A stretch of DNA of 64,000 bases from Paenibacillus alkalitolerans (GTDB lineage: Bacteria; Bacillota; Bacilli; Paenibacillales; YIM-B00363): the NCBI RefSeq assembly GCF_016482785.1, contig NZ_JAEMXM010000003.1, positions 248,001 to 312,000 of the forward strand, given 5' to 3'. This document shows, one piece after another, positions 51,855-60,396 of this stretch. The stretch's first letter is position 1, and the number at the start of each line of letters is the position of its first letter. Under the pieces are notes generated by a model. The model made no database searches and was not told the DNA's origin. It was given only the letters and a program-made list of their open reading frames with translations. A program made the position numbers and the translations under genes.

Positions 51855-53192
51855 GTGAAAAAATACTTGTCCATACTTTCCGATATGGAACAAAAAATCA
51901 ATGAAGGACAATACGGCTTCGGAGAAAAGCTGCCTTCCGTCCGAAACGCCGCGAAGCGCTACGGTTGCGGGGTCGGCACGATCATACGGGTATACGCGGA
52001 ATTGGAGAAACGCCATGCCATATACTCGATTCCTCAAAGCGGATATTACGTAGTCGAAAAACCGGGCGGTCCGGGGGCTGAAGGCAAGGAAAGCAAGTTG
52101 ATCGATTTCGCTCCGGCGTCGCCGGATATCAACGTGTTTCCGTATTTGGACTTCCAGCATTGTTTGAATAAGGCGATTGATACTTACAAGTACCAACTGT
52201 TTACCTACGGCGATTCGAATGGGCTGGACAGTCTTCGTCACACGCTCGCTTCCCATTTGGCCGGCGATCAAGTGTTTGCAAAAGCGGAACGGATTGTAAT
52301 TACATCGGGAATACAGCAGGCGTTGGAGATATTGGCGAAAATGCCGTTTCCGAACGGGAAGCGGGCCATCTTGGTCGAACAGCCGAGTTACCATATTTTT
52401 TTGCGATTTCTTGAGGCGGAGGACATACCGGTATGCGGAATCGCCCGTTCGGCGGCGGGTATAGATTTGTCGGAGCTGGAGGAGAAGTTCAAAACCGGCG
52501 GAATTAAATTTTTTTACACCATGCCGCGATATCATAATCCGTTGGGGACCTCTTATAGCGCGGATGTGAGGAAAGCGATCGCCCGATTGGCCGCCAAATA
52601 CGACGTATACATCGTGGAGGACGATTACATGGCCGACTTAGGCGAAGATAGGGGGTTCGATCCCATATTCGCGTACAGCAGTACCTCGCACGTCGTTTAT
52701 TTGAAAAGCTTCTCGAAGATTATTTTCCCAGGGCTGCGGTTGGGCGCCGCCGTGCTGCCGGAAAGCTTACTGGAAACGTTCCGGTCATACAAAAGATATG
52801 CCGACACCTCGCTATTGTCACAAGCGGCGCTTGAAGTGTATATCAAAAACGGCATGTTCGAGCGGCACAAGCGGAAAATATGCAGTCAATACACGGCGAG
52901 GATTCGCGCCTTGAAAGAGGCGGTGCAGCGGTATAACGATGCGGGGTTGATACAAATACCGGATATCGGCTCAGGTATTTACATGCAGTTTAAGCTTCCG
53001 CAAACCGCCAACTTGGAAAGTCTTGTAAAGCGGCTTGCGGCGAGGCATGTCACTGTTATGTCCGGGAAAGGGTTTTACTTAACGGACTATCTCGACCGGG
53101 AGAAGTTTTTGCGTATCAGCATTTCACGGGCGCAGCCGGAGCAAATAGAGGAGGGGGTAAAGGCGATCGTTGAGGAGCTGAGGCGGGAGTAA
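51855..53192 (+). CDS. MocR/GntR-type regulator with aminotransferase domain
   Basis: 445 residues. N-terminal GntR wHTH (YGFGEKLPSVRNAAKRYGCGVGTIIRVYAELEKR), then an aminotransferase domain with VEDDYMADLG and LKSFSKIIFPGLRLG. The PLP Lys in SFSK is present, unlike the regulator at 33216. It probably uses PLP and an amino compound to control the divergent DMT permease. GTG 51855 after GAGGGGAAGC. Followed by a terminator. Confidence 0.9.
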   Translation: MKKYLSILSDMEQKINEGQYGFGEKLPSVRNAAKRYGCGVGTIIRVYAELEKRHAIYSIPQSGYYVVEKPGGPGAEGKESKLIDFAPASPDINVFPYLDFQHCLNKAIDTYKYQLFTYGDSNGLDSLRHTLASHLAGDQVFAKAERIVITSGIQQALEILAKMPFPNGKRAILVEQPSYHIFLRFLEAEDIPVCGIARSAAGIDLSELEEKFKTGGIKFFYTMPRYHNPLGTSYSADVRKAIARLAAKYDVYIVEDDYMADLGEDRGFDPIFAYSSTSHVVYLKSFSKIIFPGLRLGAAVLPESLLETFRSYKRYADTSLLSQAALEVYIKNGMFERHKRKICSQYTARIRALKEAVQRYNDAGLIQIPDIGSGIYMQFKLPQTANLESLVKRLAARHVTVMSGKGFYLTDYLDREKFLRISISRAQPEQIEEGVKAIVEELRRE

Positions 53193-53331
53193 TCAACCCC
53201 CGATCGCAATTGCATTAAAAATGGCGATGTTTATGAATCGGTAAATGTTACGTCCATATTAAGAACAGAGTATACGGCATATCGGCAATAAACTACGCGG
53301 CAATCACTGCGATTCGTGTCCGCTAAGTAAA

Positions 53332-53366
53332 GAAGGCTCTCGCTTATATAAGCTTGAGCCTTCTAT
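53332..53366 (+). terminator. terminator of the MocR gene
   Basis: GAAGGCTC/GAGCCTTC enclosing CTTATATAAG, then TATTTGG. Confidence 0.7.
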
Positions 53367-53441
53367 TTGGCATATTCATATCAAGGAAGACGATGCAAAC
53401 GAGCAACTATTAGGCAAAATCAAATTATGGTTGAGCTATTC

Positions 53442-54890
53442 TCAATACATTCCGGTAAACGCACGGCATTCACGCGCACAGTGCAGACATATGCGTGCAC
53501 AATGCTGCGATTCGGCGTCCGGGAATCTGGAGCATTCCATGCCGCACGCTTCGCAAATCACTGCGCATAAAGCAGCCGCTTGTCGGGAGAACGCGCTGCC
53601 GCGGGCCAAGAAACAAGCCGTGAAATCGCAAACTGTCGCACAATCTCTAAGCAATTGGAATTGCAATTCACGGTTGCGAACATCGTGTGATGAAAGAAGC
53701 CGCGTAATCGCGCGCTCGCAGACGGCGGTGCAATCGTTAACGGTTTGAAGCAATGGAGCAAAATCTTTCTTCATTTCAGGTGCGCCGAAAGGCGACACGG
53801 CCGATGGCGGCAGGTTTGGCGCAGCAAAAGGCGACACGGCCGACGGCAAGTTGGGCGCGCCGAAAGGCGACACAGCCGACGGCAAGTTAGGAGCTCCGAA
53901 AGGCGACACCGCCGACGGCAAGTTGGGAGCGCCGAAAGGCGACACGGCCGACGGCAAGTTAGGCGCACCGAAAGGCGATACGGCCGACGGCAAGTTAGGC
54001 GCACCGAAAGGCGACACGGCCGACGGCAAGTTAGGCGCACCGAAAGGCGACACGGCCGACGGCAAGTTAGGCGCACCGAAAGGCGATACGGCCGACGGCA
54101 AGTTAGGCGCACCGAAAGGCGACACGGCCGACGGCAAGTTAGGCGCACCGAAAGGCGACACGGCCGACGGCAAGTTAGGCGCACCGAAAGGCGACACGGC
54201 CGACGGCAAGTTAGGCGCACCGAAAGGCGATACGGCCGACGGCAAGTTAGGCGCACCGAAAGGCGACACGGCCGACGGCAAGTTAGGCGCACCGAAAGGC
54301 GACACGGCCGACGGCAAGTTAGGCGCACCGAAAGGCGATACGGCCGACGGCAAGTTAGGCGCACCGAAAGGCGACACGGCCGACGGCAAGTTAGGCGCAC
54401 CGAAAGGCGACACGGCCGACGGCAAGTTAGGCGCACCGAAAGGCGACACGGCCGACGGCAAGTTAGGCGCACCGAAAGGCGACACGGCCGACGGCAAGTT
54501 AGGCGCACCGAAAGGCGACACGGCCGACGGCAAGTTAGGCGCACCGAAAGGCGATACGGCCGACGGCAAGTTAGGCGCACCGAAAGGCGATACGGCCGAC
54601 GGCAAGTTAGGCGCACCGAAAGGCGACACGGCCGACGGCAAGTTAGGCGCACCGAAAGGCGACACGGCCGACGGCAAGTTAGGCGCACCGAAAGGCGATA
54701 CGGCCGACGGAACATTGGGAGCGCCGAAAGGCGACACCGCCGAAGGTACGTTGGGAGCGCCGAAAGGCGACACAGCCGACGGCGTCACGTTCTGTGCGCC
54801 AAGTGGGGAAACGGAGGACGGCACGTTCCGCTCTTCAATGGAGGAATCGGCCGAGGCCGTTTTGTCGTTGTTCGCGTTAAAGTCAGACAT
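53442..54890 (-). CDS. 12-residue-repeat protein with a C-terminal Cys-rich four-helix (Csp/DUF326-like) domain
   Basis: 482 residues. ATG 54890 follows GGAAGGAAG. The N-terminal 30 residues are hydrophilic. About 28 tandem copies of a 12-residue unit (core PNLPSAVSPFGA) follow to residue about 368. The last 110 residues are helical with 13 Cys in CxxxC-type spacing (NDCTAVCERA, LRDCATVCDFTAC, LCAVICEACGMEC, HCARICLHCAREC). This Cys pattern matches DUF326 and copper-storage (Csp) four-helix bundles, which bind many Cu(I) ions inside. No signal peptide or anchor is visible, so the location is unsettled; a spore-coat or exosporium role is conceivable. The Pro/Ser/Phe repeat is probably disordered. 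The minus frame is the real one, because it alone has a site, a start and the conserved domain. Confidence 0.85.
   Translation of the reverse strand: MSDFNANNDKTASADSSIEERNVPSSVSPLGAQNVTPSAVSPFGAPNVPSAVSPFGAPNVPSAVSPFGAPNLPSAVSPFGAPNLPSAVSPFGAPNLPSAVSPFGAPNLPSAVSPFGAPNLPSAVSPFGAPNLPSAVSPFGAPNLPSAVSPFGAPNLPSAVSPFGAPNLPSAVSPFGAPNLPSAVSPFGAPNLPSAVSPFGAPNLPSAVSPFGAPNLPSAVSPFGAPNLPSAVSPFGAPNLPSAVSPFGAPNLPSAVSPFGAPNLPSAVSPFGAPNLPSAVSPFGAPNLPSAVSPFGAPNLPSAVSPFGAPNLPSAVSPFGAPNLPSAVSPFGAPNLPSAVSPFGAPNLPSAVSPFAAPNLPPSAVSPFGAPEMKKDFAPLLQTVNDCTAVCERAITRLLSSHDVRNRELQFQLLRDCATVCDFTACFLARGSAFSRQAAALCAVICEACGMECSRFPDAESQHCARICLHCARECRAFTGMY
53779..54790 (-). repeat. about 28 tandem 36-bp coding repeats
   Basis: Units are nearly identical. 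The commonest difference is GACAC versus GATAC (a silent T/C change), and the two types occur in an irregular order along the array. End units are degenerate (first and last three). The identity suggests recent expansion or correction by recombination. The array has no stop codons in any frame, which is why both strands look open. Confidence 0.95.
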
Positions 54891-55008
54891 TCGTTAAAAT
54901 CTTCCTTCCATGGGTTTTTATTTACATCTTCCGATGACTCTATGCATCATATGCCCACGGCGAATGTCCCGCCCACATAATAAACGCCCAATTTTGCTCA
55001 AATCACAT

Positions 55009-55998
55009 CTACACTTCCATCTTTCCCATGCCGCCTCCGGGCATCGCCACGATCATCGAACCGTTGTCTTCGCCGTTGCCCGGAGCCGGGGCAAGCTCCA
55101 CCGCAGTGCCGAATTTCGGTTTGGCGTACGGAAGATGCGTCCTACCGCGCGCCAAGATATGCAGCGAATTCCCGGACTGCCCCTCGTACGGCTCGCCGTG
55201 GCTCCACGGCACCCATGAGCGGGCGTTGCAATAATGGCATACGTACGATCGGCGGAACCGGTCCACGGATTCGTTTCGGTACGACCGATGCAGCAGATGC
55301 GAGTGGAAGAAGAGCACGTCCCCCGGCTGCATCACAACGGGCACCGCGAAACCGTATTTGGCGGCGACACCTGACAGGTTGTTGACTGAATCGTCCATGT
55401 TGCTTGCATGCTGCGCGTTAAACAATCCTTGAATATGCCGCTCGTCCGCGTGGACGAATCCGCCGCGCGATACCGGAGGGTAGACCGGCTCGTTATGCGA
55501 ACCCGGCGCCACCCACAGACACCCGTTCTCCTCGTCGGCACGATCGAGCGCCATCCAGGCGCCGATCAATGTATTCGGCTGGGTTTGAATATAGAATGCA
55601 TCCTGATGCCACCCTTGTCCGCCTTTGCCCGGCGGATTGAAAAACATCATCGATTGAAGCGCCAGTATGTCCGGACCGATGAGCGACTCCAGCACGTCAA
55701 GTACGCGCGGGTGCAGCAGTGCCCATTCCGCGATGTCGTTTTGCCGGTGCGGCATGTGCAGCCGCGCGGAAGCAAGCCGTTCGATCTTCTGCCGGTCCGT
55801 CATCCAATCGAATACCGGGGACAGATGATCAAGGTCATTGATCCGTCCGTGAAAAATATCGTCCGTCCACTGCTGCATCCGTTCGGTGTCCTCTTTAGAC
55901 AGAAGCCCCCTTACAACCAAAAACCCGTCTCTCCGGTAACAAGCATATTCGTCAATCGTCACCGGGTATCGTTCTCTTTGCGCTGCGGAAGCCGCCAT
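55009..55998 (-). CDS. phytanoyl-CoA dioxygenase (PhyH) family protein
   Basis: 329 residues. Fe(II)/2-oxoglutarate oxygenase fold: the metal HxD is in GGQGWHQDAFYIQ near residue 130, the distal His in FFHSHLLHRSY near residue 225, and an Arg follows in FRRSYV. The substrate may be a small hydroxylatable molecule. ATG 55998 is chosen (CAGGGGTG upstream); the frame extends 23 codons further without a better site. It lies 127 bases downstream of an AraC gene on the same strand. Confidence 0.85.
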   Translation of the reverse strand: MAASAAQRERYPVTIDEYACYRRDGFLVVRGLLSKEDTERMQQWTDDIFHGRINDLDHLSPVFDWMTDRQKIERLASARLHMPHRQNDIAEWALLHPRVLDVLESLIGPDILALQSMMFFNPPGKGGQGWHQDAFYIQTQPNTLIGAWMALDRADEENGCLWVAPGSHNEPVYPPVSRGGFVHADERHIQGLFNAQHASNMDDSVNNLSGVAAKYGFAVPVVMQPGDVLFFHSHLLHRSYRNESVDRFRRSYVCHYCNARSWVPWSHGEPYEGQSGNSLHILARGRTHLPYAKPKFGTAVELAPAPGNGEDNGSMIVAMPGGGMGKMEV

Positions 55999-56124
55999 TT
56001 CGCCATCACACCCCTGAAATTTTCTACCTCCATTCTCGGTGAACGGGGACATTTTCACAATGAACACATGCCGAAAAAAGATGGATAAATTTGATATAAA
56101 GAGAAAGCGACGACCGGTCCCGAT

Positions 56125-57024
56125 TTAGGGATCGCGATCCGCATCCAGTGCAAAGAAGTGATTGAGCGGATAGAAGCGCCCCCAATCGTCCGGCGGGGCA
56201 AGCTCCCGGAACCGGAGGTCCCCATATTTTCGCCGGTGTTCAGTTGCCGTCATTCCCATCCAACGCCGAAACAACCGGTGGAAATAATACTCGTCCCCGA
56301 ATCCGATCTCGCGCGCGATCTCTTTCACACTGTCGGACCGCTGCAGCAGCAGCTGAGCCGCCCGCTCGATTTTGCGCTTCGTCATCCATGCTTTGGGAGT
56401 GTGTCCGACATGCTGCTGGAAGGTGCGGGTAAAATGTTCGTGCGACCATCCGACATGCCGCGCCAATCGCTCGATCTCCATTTTCTCGGCCAAATGGTCT
56501 TCCATATATTTCATGGCATGATAAATTTGATGCGGCATCGCCGTTTCTTCCGTGTTCAGCGTCCCGGATTCGGCCTCGCTCTCCAGCTCCTCTAGAACCG
56601 ACAAGAACAGCATTTCGCACAGAAACCGCCATCTTCCGGGTTGCGTGTGGAAATAATATAGCATCTGCTTCATCATCTGCGGCACAAGTGATTGATTGTG
56701 CAGCTGCACTATTGCGGGCGTCCCGCGGCTCAACAGCGGATACCGTTCGTGCAGCGCCTCGTTCCCTACATCGAAATGAATAAAGAGGTGTCTTGTCGGA
56801 AGTGCTGGATCGAACGCATATGTGTGAGGCTCCCCAGGGCGGGTAAGCAGCGCGCAAGGCGCATTCAACATATGTTCCATACCGTCAATGTCGTACACCG
56901 TCCCGTTCCCGATCGGAAAATAGACTAACTCGAAATCGGCAATCACTCGCGGACCGAGCCTGTGGCCGGCTTTCACGGTAATGTCTCCCGCGTGATGAAA
57001 CCGTATGAATGAGCAAGCGCTCAT
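56125..57024 (-). CDS. AraC-family regulator
   Basis: 299 residues. An N-terminal cupin (AGHRLGPRVIADFELVYFPIG...LTRPGEPHTYAFDP) and the C-terminal AraC domain (IERLARHVGWSHEHFTRTF, VKEIAREIGFGDEYYFHRLF). Starts at ATG 57024 after GGAGGAGG. Probably controls the PhyH gene that follows it. Ligand not evident. Confidence 0.9.
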   Translation of the reverse strand: MSACSFIRFHHAGDITVKAGHRLGPRVIADFELVYFPIGNGTVYDIDGMEHMLNAPCALLTRPGEPHTYAFDPALPTRHLFIHFDVGNEALHERYPLLSRGTPAIVQLHNQSLVPQMMKQMLYYFHTQPGRWRFLCEMLFLSVLEELESEAESGTLNTEETAMPHQIYHAMKYMEDHLAEKMEIERLARHVGWSHEHFTRTFQQHVGHTPKAWMTKRKIERAAQLLLQRSDSVKEIAREIGFGDEYYFHRLFRRWMGMTATEHRRKYGDLRFRELAPPDDWGRFYPLNHFFALDADRDP

Positions 57025-57105
57025 CGGGAAGCCTCCTCCATTCAAGTATAAAAGCTATTAAGACTGGCAATCCTGTTGATAGATTACTAGAAAGGGTTGT
57101 TCGAC

Positions 57106-57744
57106 ATGAAACGTTCTCTTTTCCTTCTTCTGCAAATATTCGTAGTGGTTGCGGCGTTCGCAGGGTGGGCATTCGCCAAACCGTCGTCATCGGTTCCGGT
57201 CAACGATCTTCGGCAGCTATCCGCATTGGCGGATGAATTCATCTCTGCGGAAGAGCGGATGCTCGTCGTTACTATTAGAGGAGTAGGGGAGAGGAAAGCG
57301 GTGCTCGGGCTTGTCGGCGCGCATCCGGAACACGGCGGCGCATCTTGCGGCGAAATCGGCGGCAAATGCGTATTTGTCCTTCGTCATTCGTCGTTCGGTG
57401 CCGGCGCGTTGTCCGAGACGGAAGCTTGGATGGGACGCGCGGCATCCGTTATGGAAGAGTATATGCTGAGCGGAACTTGGAATATAAATGTGCAAGGCTG
57501 GCTGCAAGACGGGAAACTGGCTGATTCGGTATGGGAGGTTGTCGAGTCGGCAGCGAGAGCTGCGGAAACGGAGTCGTATGAGGATGCGGCAACGCGCAGT
57601 TTGAGTTACTCTTCTCCGCTCTTCCAGTCCTCGATTATAAGCGGAGAAGAACAGATCAACTTGCAGGTTGCGGCGCACCGGGTGACGGACAGCGATCGTT
57701 GGCGCGTCACACTCGGGACTCCTGCTATATTAATAGAGTACTAG
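57106..57744 (+). CDS. YwmB-family exported protein
   Basis: 212 residues. Signal peptide MKRSLFLLLQIFVVVAAFAGWAFA, then YwmB-type domain (RQLSALADEFISAEERMLVV, GTWNINVQGWLQ). YwmB structures have a TATA-box-binding-like fold; the function is unknown and in Bacillus the gene lies near spore and wall genes. Here it is isolated. ATG 57106 after AAAGGG. It has no lipobox, so it is secreted or tethered by the signal anchor. Confidence 0.82.
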   Translation: MKRSLFLLLQIFVVVAAFAGWAFAKPSSSVPVNDLRQLSALADEFISAEERMLVVTIRGVGERKAVLGLVGAHPEHGGASCGEIGGKCVFVLRHSSFGAGALSETEAWMGRAASVMEEYMLSGTWNINVQGWLQDGKLADSVWEVVESAARAAETESYEDAATRSLSYSSPLFQSSIISGEEQINLQVAAHRVTDSDRWRVTLGTPAILIEY

Positions 57745-57824
57745 GAAGAAAAGCGGGCAGGGTGAGTTGTCCAATGACATAAAACTGCAACAATGAATTC
57801 CGAATCTCTCCAGCTGTTCGATTG

Positions 57825-57866
57825 GCCGGAACACTCCCTATTAGGAGGTGTCCGGGCTTTTTATTG
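57825..57866 (+). terminator. terminator of the ywmB-like gene
   Basis: CCGGAACACTCC ... GGAGGTGTCCGG, imperfect stem, then GCTTTTTATTG. Confidence 0.75.
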
Positions 57867-57876
57867 TAAAATAAAC

Positions 57877-57908
57877 TTGACATAATGAATACAATTAATT
57901 ACATTATG
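57877..57908 (+). promoter_or_regulatory. promoter with a palindromic operator
   Basis: TTGACA (57877), 17-base spacer, TACATT (57900). The dyad CATAATG/CATTATG (57881-57887 and 57902-57908) covers spacer and -10. Likely target of the small XRE protein encoded by the second gene of the operon. Confidence 0.6.
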
Positions 57909-57954
57909 TATATCAAACTTAACTTAAGTAAAAAAATGTAAAGTTGGTGTAGTG

Positions 57955-58401
57955 ATGACCTATCAAGAAAAGAAGAGCATCGTATCGTTGATCAGCGCAA
58001 TAATCATTTTCGGATCTTATTGTGCGTACATGTACCCGCAGTTTCCCAAGGGGGGGCTGGAGTCGACGGAAACCTTTCGTTATTGGGGTTCCTTCGTTCT
58101 CATCTTGACTTTGGTTTCAATCGTCGCGCATATCATTATCAGTATTATTTTTAACATTGTCTTTAGGATAACGACCGGAGAAAAGGAACCGACATTTGCG
58201 GATGAACTGGATAAACTCATTGACTTGAAAGCGTTCCGAAACTCATTTTTTGTGTTTATCCTCGGCTTTCTTCTTGCCATGGGTTCGCTGGCCATCGATC
58301 AGCCGTCACAGGTGATGTTCGTGATCCTGATCGCTTCAGGATTCATTTCCGATGTGACCGGCTCCATAACGAAACTTTACCATTACAGGAAAGGAGTCTA
58401 A
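57955..58401 (+). CDS. membrane protein of an XRE-linked pair
   Basis: 148 residues with four membrane helices (IVSLISAIIIFGSYCAYMY, WGSFVLILTLVSIVAHIIISIIF, NSFFVFILGFLLAMGSLAI, VMFVILIASGFISDV). The layout resembles DUF2178-type proteins whose genes precede a Cro/C1 HTH gene. Start ATG 57955 (weak site). The stop is 1 base before the next ATG. Confidence 0.65.
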   Translation: MTYQEKKSIVSLISAIIIFGSYCAYMYPQFPKGGLESTETFRYWGSFVLILTLVSIVAHIIISIIFNIVFRITTGEKEPTFADELDKLIDLKAFRNSFFVFILGFLLAMGSLAIDQPSQVMFVILIASGFISDVTGSITKLYHYRKGV

Positions 58402-58402
58402 T

Positions 58403-58627
58403 ATGGGCAAAAATCTTGTCGGCAATCACATCCGAAAATTACGGTTCAACCATAATGAAATGACCCAACAGCAACTGGCTGACAAGGTGGGCGTAACAAG
58501 ACAAACTATTGTGGCCTTGGAAAAGGGTAACTACTCCCCGTCTCTGGAACTGGCTTTCCGCATTGCTCACGCCTTCAACTTACCTTTGGAAGAGGTATTC
58601 TTTTACGGGGATAACACAAAGGAGTAA
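58403..58627 (+). CDS. small XRE-family regulator
   Basis: 74 residues, almost only an HTH: IRKLRFNHNEMTQQQLADKVGVTRQTIVALEKGNYSPSLE, with the tail EEVFFYGDN typical of YozG-type regulators. Site AGGAAAGGAG before ATG 58403. Likely represses its own operon through the CATAATG dyad. Confidence 0.87.
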   Translation: MGKNLVGNHIRKLRFNHNEMTQQQLADKVGVTRQTIVALEKGNYSPSLELAFRIAHAFNLPLEEVFFYGDNTKE

Positions 58628-58685
58628 GAACTGCGATTATTTACTTGTACTGACTATGAATTTATGAGATGAAGGAGACAAACAA

Positions 58686-59420
58686 ATGAATTTTTCTATC
58701 CAAAAGAGCGCATTCATTGTGGGAGTACTGTTTATACTTGCAGCCGTTACGTCGATTATAGGCGGTCTTATTTTATACAAACCCATCCTTGGTCCCGATT
58801 ACTTAATTAACGGTTCCGAACACGCCAACCAGGTGATACTGGGAGCGCTTATGGAGTTAATTCTTGTCGTTTCAGCGGTTGGTACTGCAACTACAATGTT
58901 TCCAATTTTAAGAAAGTATAATGAAACAATAGCTCTTTGGCATGTTTGCTTTAGGTTTCTTGAAGCGATTATTATTACGGTTGGTGTAATCAGCGTACTG
59001 TCCCTAGTGACCTTAAGCCGGGAATTTGTAGCAGCGGGAGCCGTGGATACCGCTTCATTTCAAGCTTCAGGCACTTCGTTGAAAGCACTGCATGACTGGA
59101 CATTTTTGCTTGGCCCCAATTTCATGCTGGGTATCAATACGATGATGTACAGTTACATATTTTATAAATCCAAGCTCGTACCCAGGTTTATACCCATCTT
59201 GGGTATGACAGGGTCAGCATTTATTTTTCTCTGTGCCTTGTTGGTAATGTTCGGTGTAATTGAACAAGTTTCTGTTTGGGGTGCTATTTTGGCGCTGCCA
59301 ATATTCGCTAATGAAATGATCCTTGCAGTATGGCTCATAATTAAAGGCTTCAACCTAACTGCAGTCAATTACAACATACATCAGGAATTTCCTAAGTCGG
59401 ATTTCAACAAGTCCCTTTAG
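58686..59420 (+). CDS. DUF4386 membrane protein
   Basis: 244 residues, seven helices. GGLILYKPILGPDYLINGSEHANQVILGALMEL and FRFLEAIIITVGVISVLSL are DUF4386 features. Function unknown. ATG 58686 after AAGGAG. Followed by a short copy of the dispersed repeat (59479). Confidence 0.85.
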   Translation: MNFSIQKSAFIVGVLFILAAVTSIIGGLILYKPILGPDYLINGSEHANQVILGALMELILVVSAVGTATTMFPILRKYNETIALWHVCFRFLEAIIITVGVISVLSLVTLSREFVAAGAVDTASFQASGTSLKALHDWTFLLGPNFMLGINTMMYSYIFYKSKLVPRFIPILGMTGSAFIFLCALLVMFGVIEQVSVWGAILALPIFANEMILAVWLIIKGFNLTAVNYNIHQEFPKSDFNKSL

Positions 59421-59478
59421 TTGCAATACCAATAAGCTTTTGACAAGAGGAATCCTTCTTGGTCATGGCAGCCCTTTC

Positions 59479-59500
59479 GCTCAACGGGTACGATAGTTAA
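59479..59500 (+). repeat. dispersed repeat, copy 8 (short)
   Basis: GCTCAACGGGTACGATAGTTA. Hairpin half absent. Confidence 0.5.
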
Positions 59501-59516
59501 GGAGTTGGAGAAGAGA

Positions 59517-59783
59517 TCACTTATAGTTTTCAATCAAGTCGCTCATGAAATCGATTGCTTCCTTCTCGTCTTTGCCTTTCGTTCTGATAGTGACAGCCGT
59601 GCCCTTGCGGATCGGAAGCAGCATCATGCCAAGTAAGCTCTTTACGTCAATAATGTTAAGACTATCGTCACCTTTATGAAATTCGAGCGTGATGTCGGAT
59701 GTGAATTGATTGGCTTGCTGAGAAATCGCCTTCAAATCATTAAGCTGAAATTCATATGTAATAGTTAAATGATGGACCCTCAT
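59517..59783 (-). CDS. HPr-like protein without the active His
   Basis: 88 residues, the size of HPr. The C-terminal half fits: VDVKSLLGMMLLPIRKG-like (here IIDVKSLLGMMLLPIRKGT) with the regulatory Ser46-type Ser in the second signature, then EKEAIDFMSDLIE. But the first signature (G-I/L-H/Q-A-R-P-A) is replaced by FQLNDLKAISQQANQF: no His15 and no Arg17-Pro18. Crh proteins have Gln at 15, so this may be a more diverged Crh-type protein that only receives Ser phosphate. PTS phosphotransfer looks impossible. There is no RBS-like motif closer than GGGGGAGAATAG. Confidence 0.72.
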   Translation of the reverse strand: MRVHHLTITYEFQLNDLKAISQQANQFTSDITLEFHKGDDSLNIIDVKSLLGMMLLPIRKGTAVTIRTKGKDEKEAIDFMSDLIENYK

Positions 59784-59940
59784 GTTGTACTATTCTCCCC
59801 CTATCGAGACTATATCAATATATTATTCCGTTCCGCCGATCATGACCATATATGAGGATAAGTAAGTTCACAATTGAGCATACATCGAAGACGTTCAGGC
59901 TGCTGGCGCCGGATATTTGCCACTGTTCGTTAGAGGTATG

Positions 59941-60267
59941 TCAGTTATCGTACCATTTTTCGCCCCACTGGAACATGAAATCAAACATTGGAACCAATGA
60001 TTTACCTTTATCAGTAAGGGTATATTCGACTTTTGGCGGCATGACATTATATTGTTCTCTATGGATAATTCCATCTCCCTCCAATTCCTTTAACTGTTGG
60101 CTAAGTGTTTTATGTGCGATTGGCGGTAAGAATCCCTTAATTTTTCCATATCTGACCACTTCTTCTTTTGCTATTAAAAATAATATAGCCCATTTCCACT
60201 TTCCACCAATCACAGACATGGTGTAAAAAATGGGACAGTTAACTTGTTCGTTATTACAATTATCCAT
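59941..60267 (-). CDS. HxlR-family regulator
   Basis: 108 residues. NCPIFYTMSVIGGKWKWAILFLIA is the family signature (its Cys is the usual redox sensor), then GFLPPIAHKTLSQQLKELEGDGII and HREQYNVMPPKVEYTLTDKG. ATG 60267 with AAAGGAGCG in front. Divergent from the NmrA gene. Cys 4 is also present. Likely an oxidative or electrophile sensor. Confidence 0.9.
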   Translation of the reverse strand: MDNCNNEQVNCPIFYTMSVIGGKWKWAILFLIAKEEVVRYGKIKGFLPPIAHKTLSQQLKELEGDGIIHREQYNVMPPKVEYTLTDKGKSLVPMFDFMFQWGEKWYDN

Positions 60268-60282
60268 AATTCGCTCCTTTAC

Positions 60283-60344
60283 TAACTTTTTGTTTAGAAT
60301 ATAACAAATATGTGCGTACTATATAATTTTACAACAAAAAGTTA
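60283..60344. promoter_or_regulatory. 12-bp inverted operator pair between hxlR and NmrA genes
   Basis: TAACTTTTTGTT (60283-60294) and AACAAAAAGTTA (60333-60344), perfect reverse complements 38 bases apart. They lie near both divergent starts. Two half sites, one per promoter, suggest that one regulator controls both genes. Confidence 0.6.
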
Positions 60345-60396
60345 TACTCTGCTTAACATCATGAAGGACTACGAAAAATGTTAAGGGAGACGAATT

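Noticed and set aside
53745-54980. Two long plus-strand ORFs (53745-54980 and 53851-54897) and a second minus-strand ORF (53771-54715) over the 36-bp repeats.
   Set aside because: The 36-bp unit has no stop in any frame. Only the 53442-54890 minus frame has a ribosome site and a conserved C-terminal domain.
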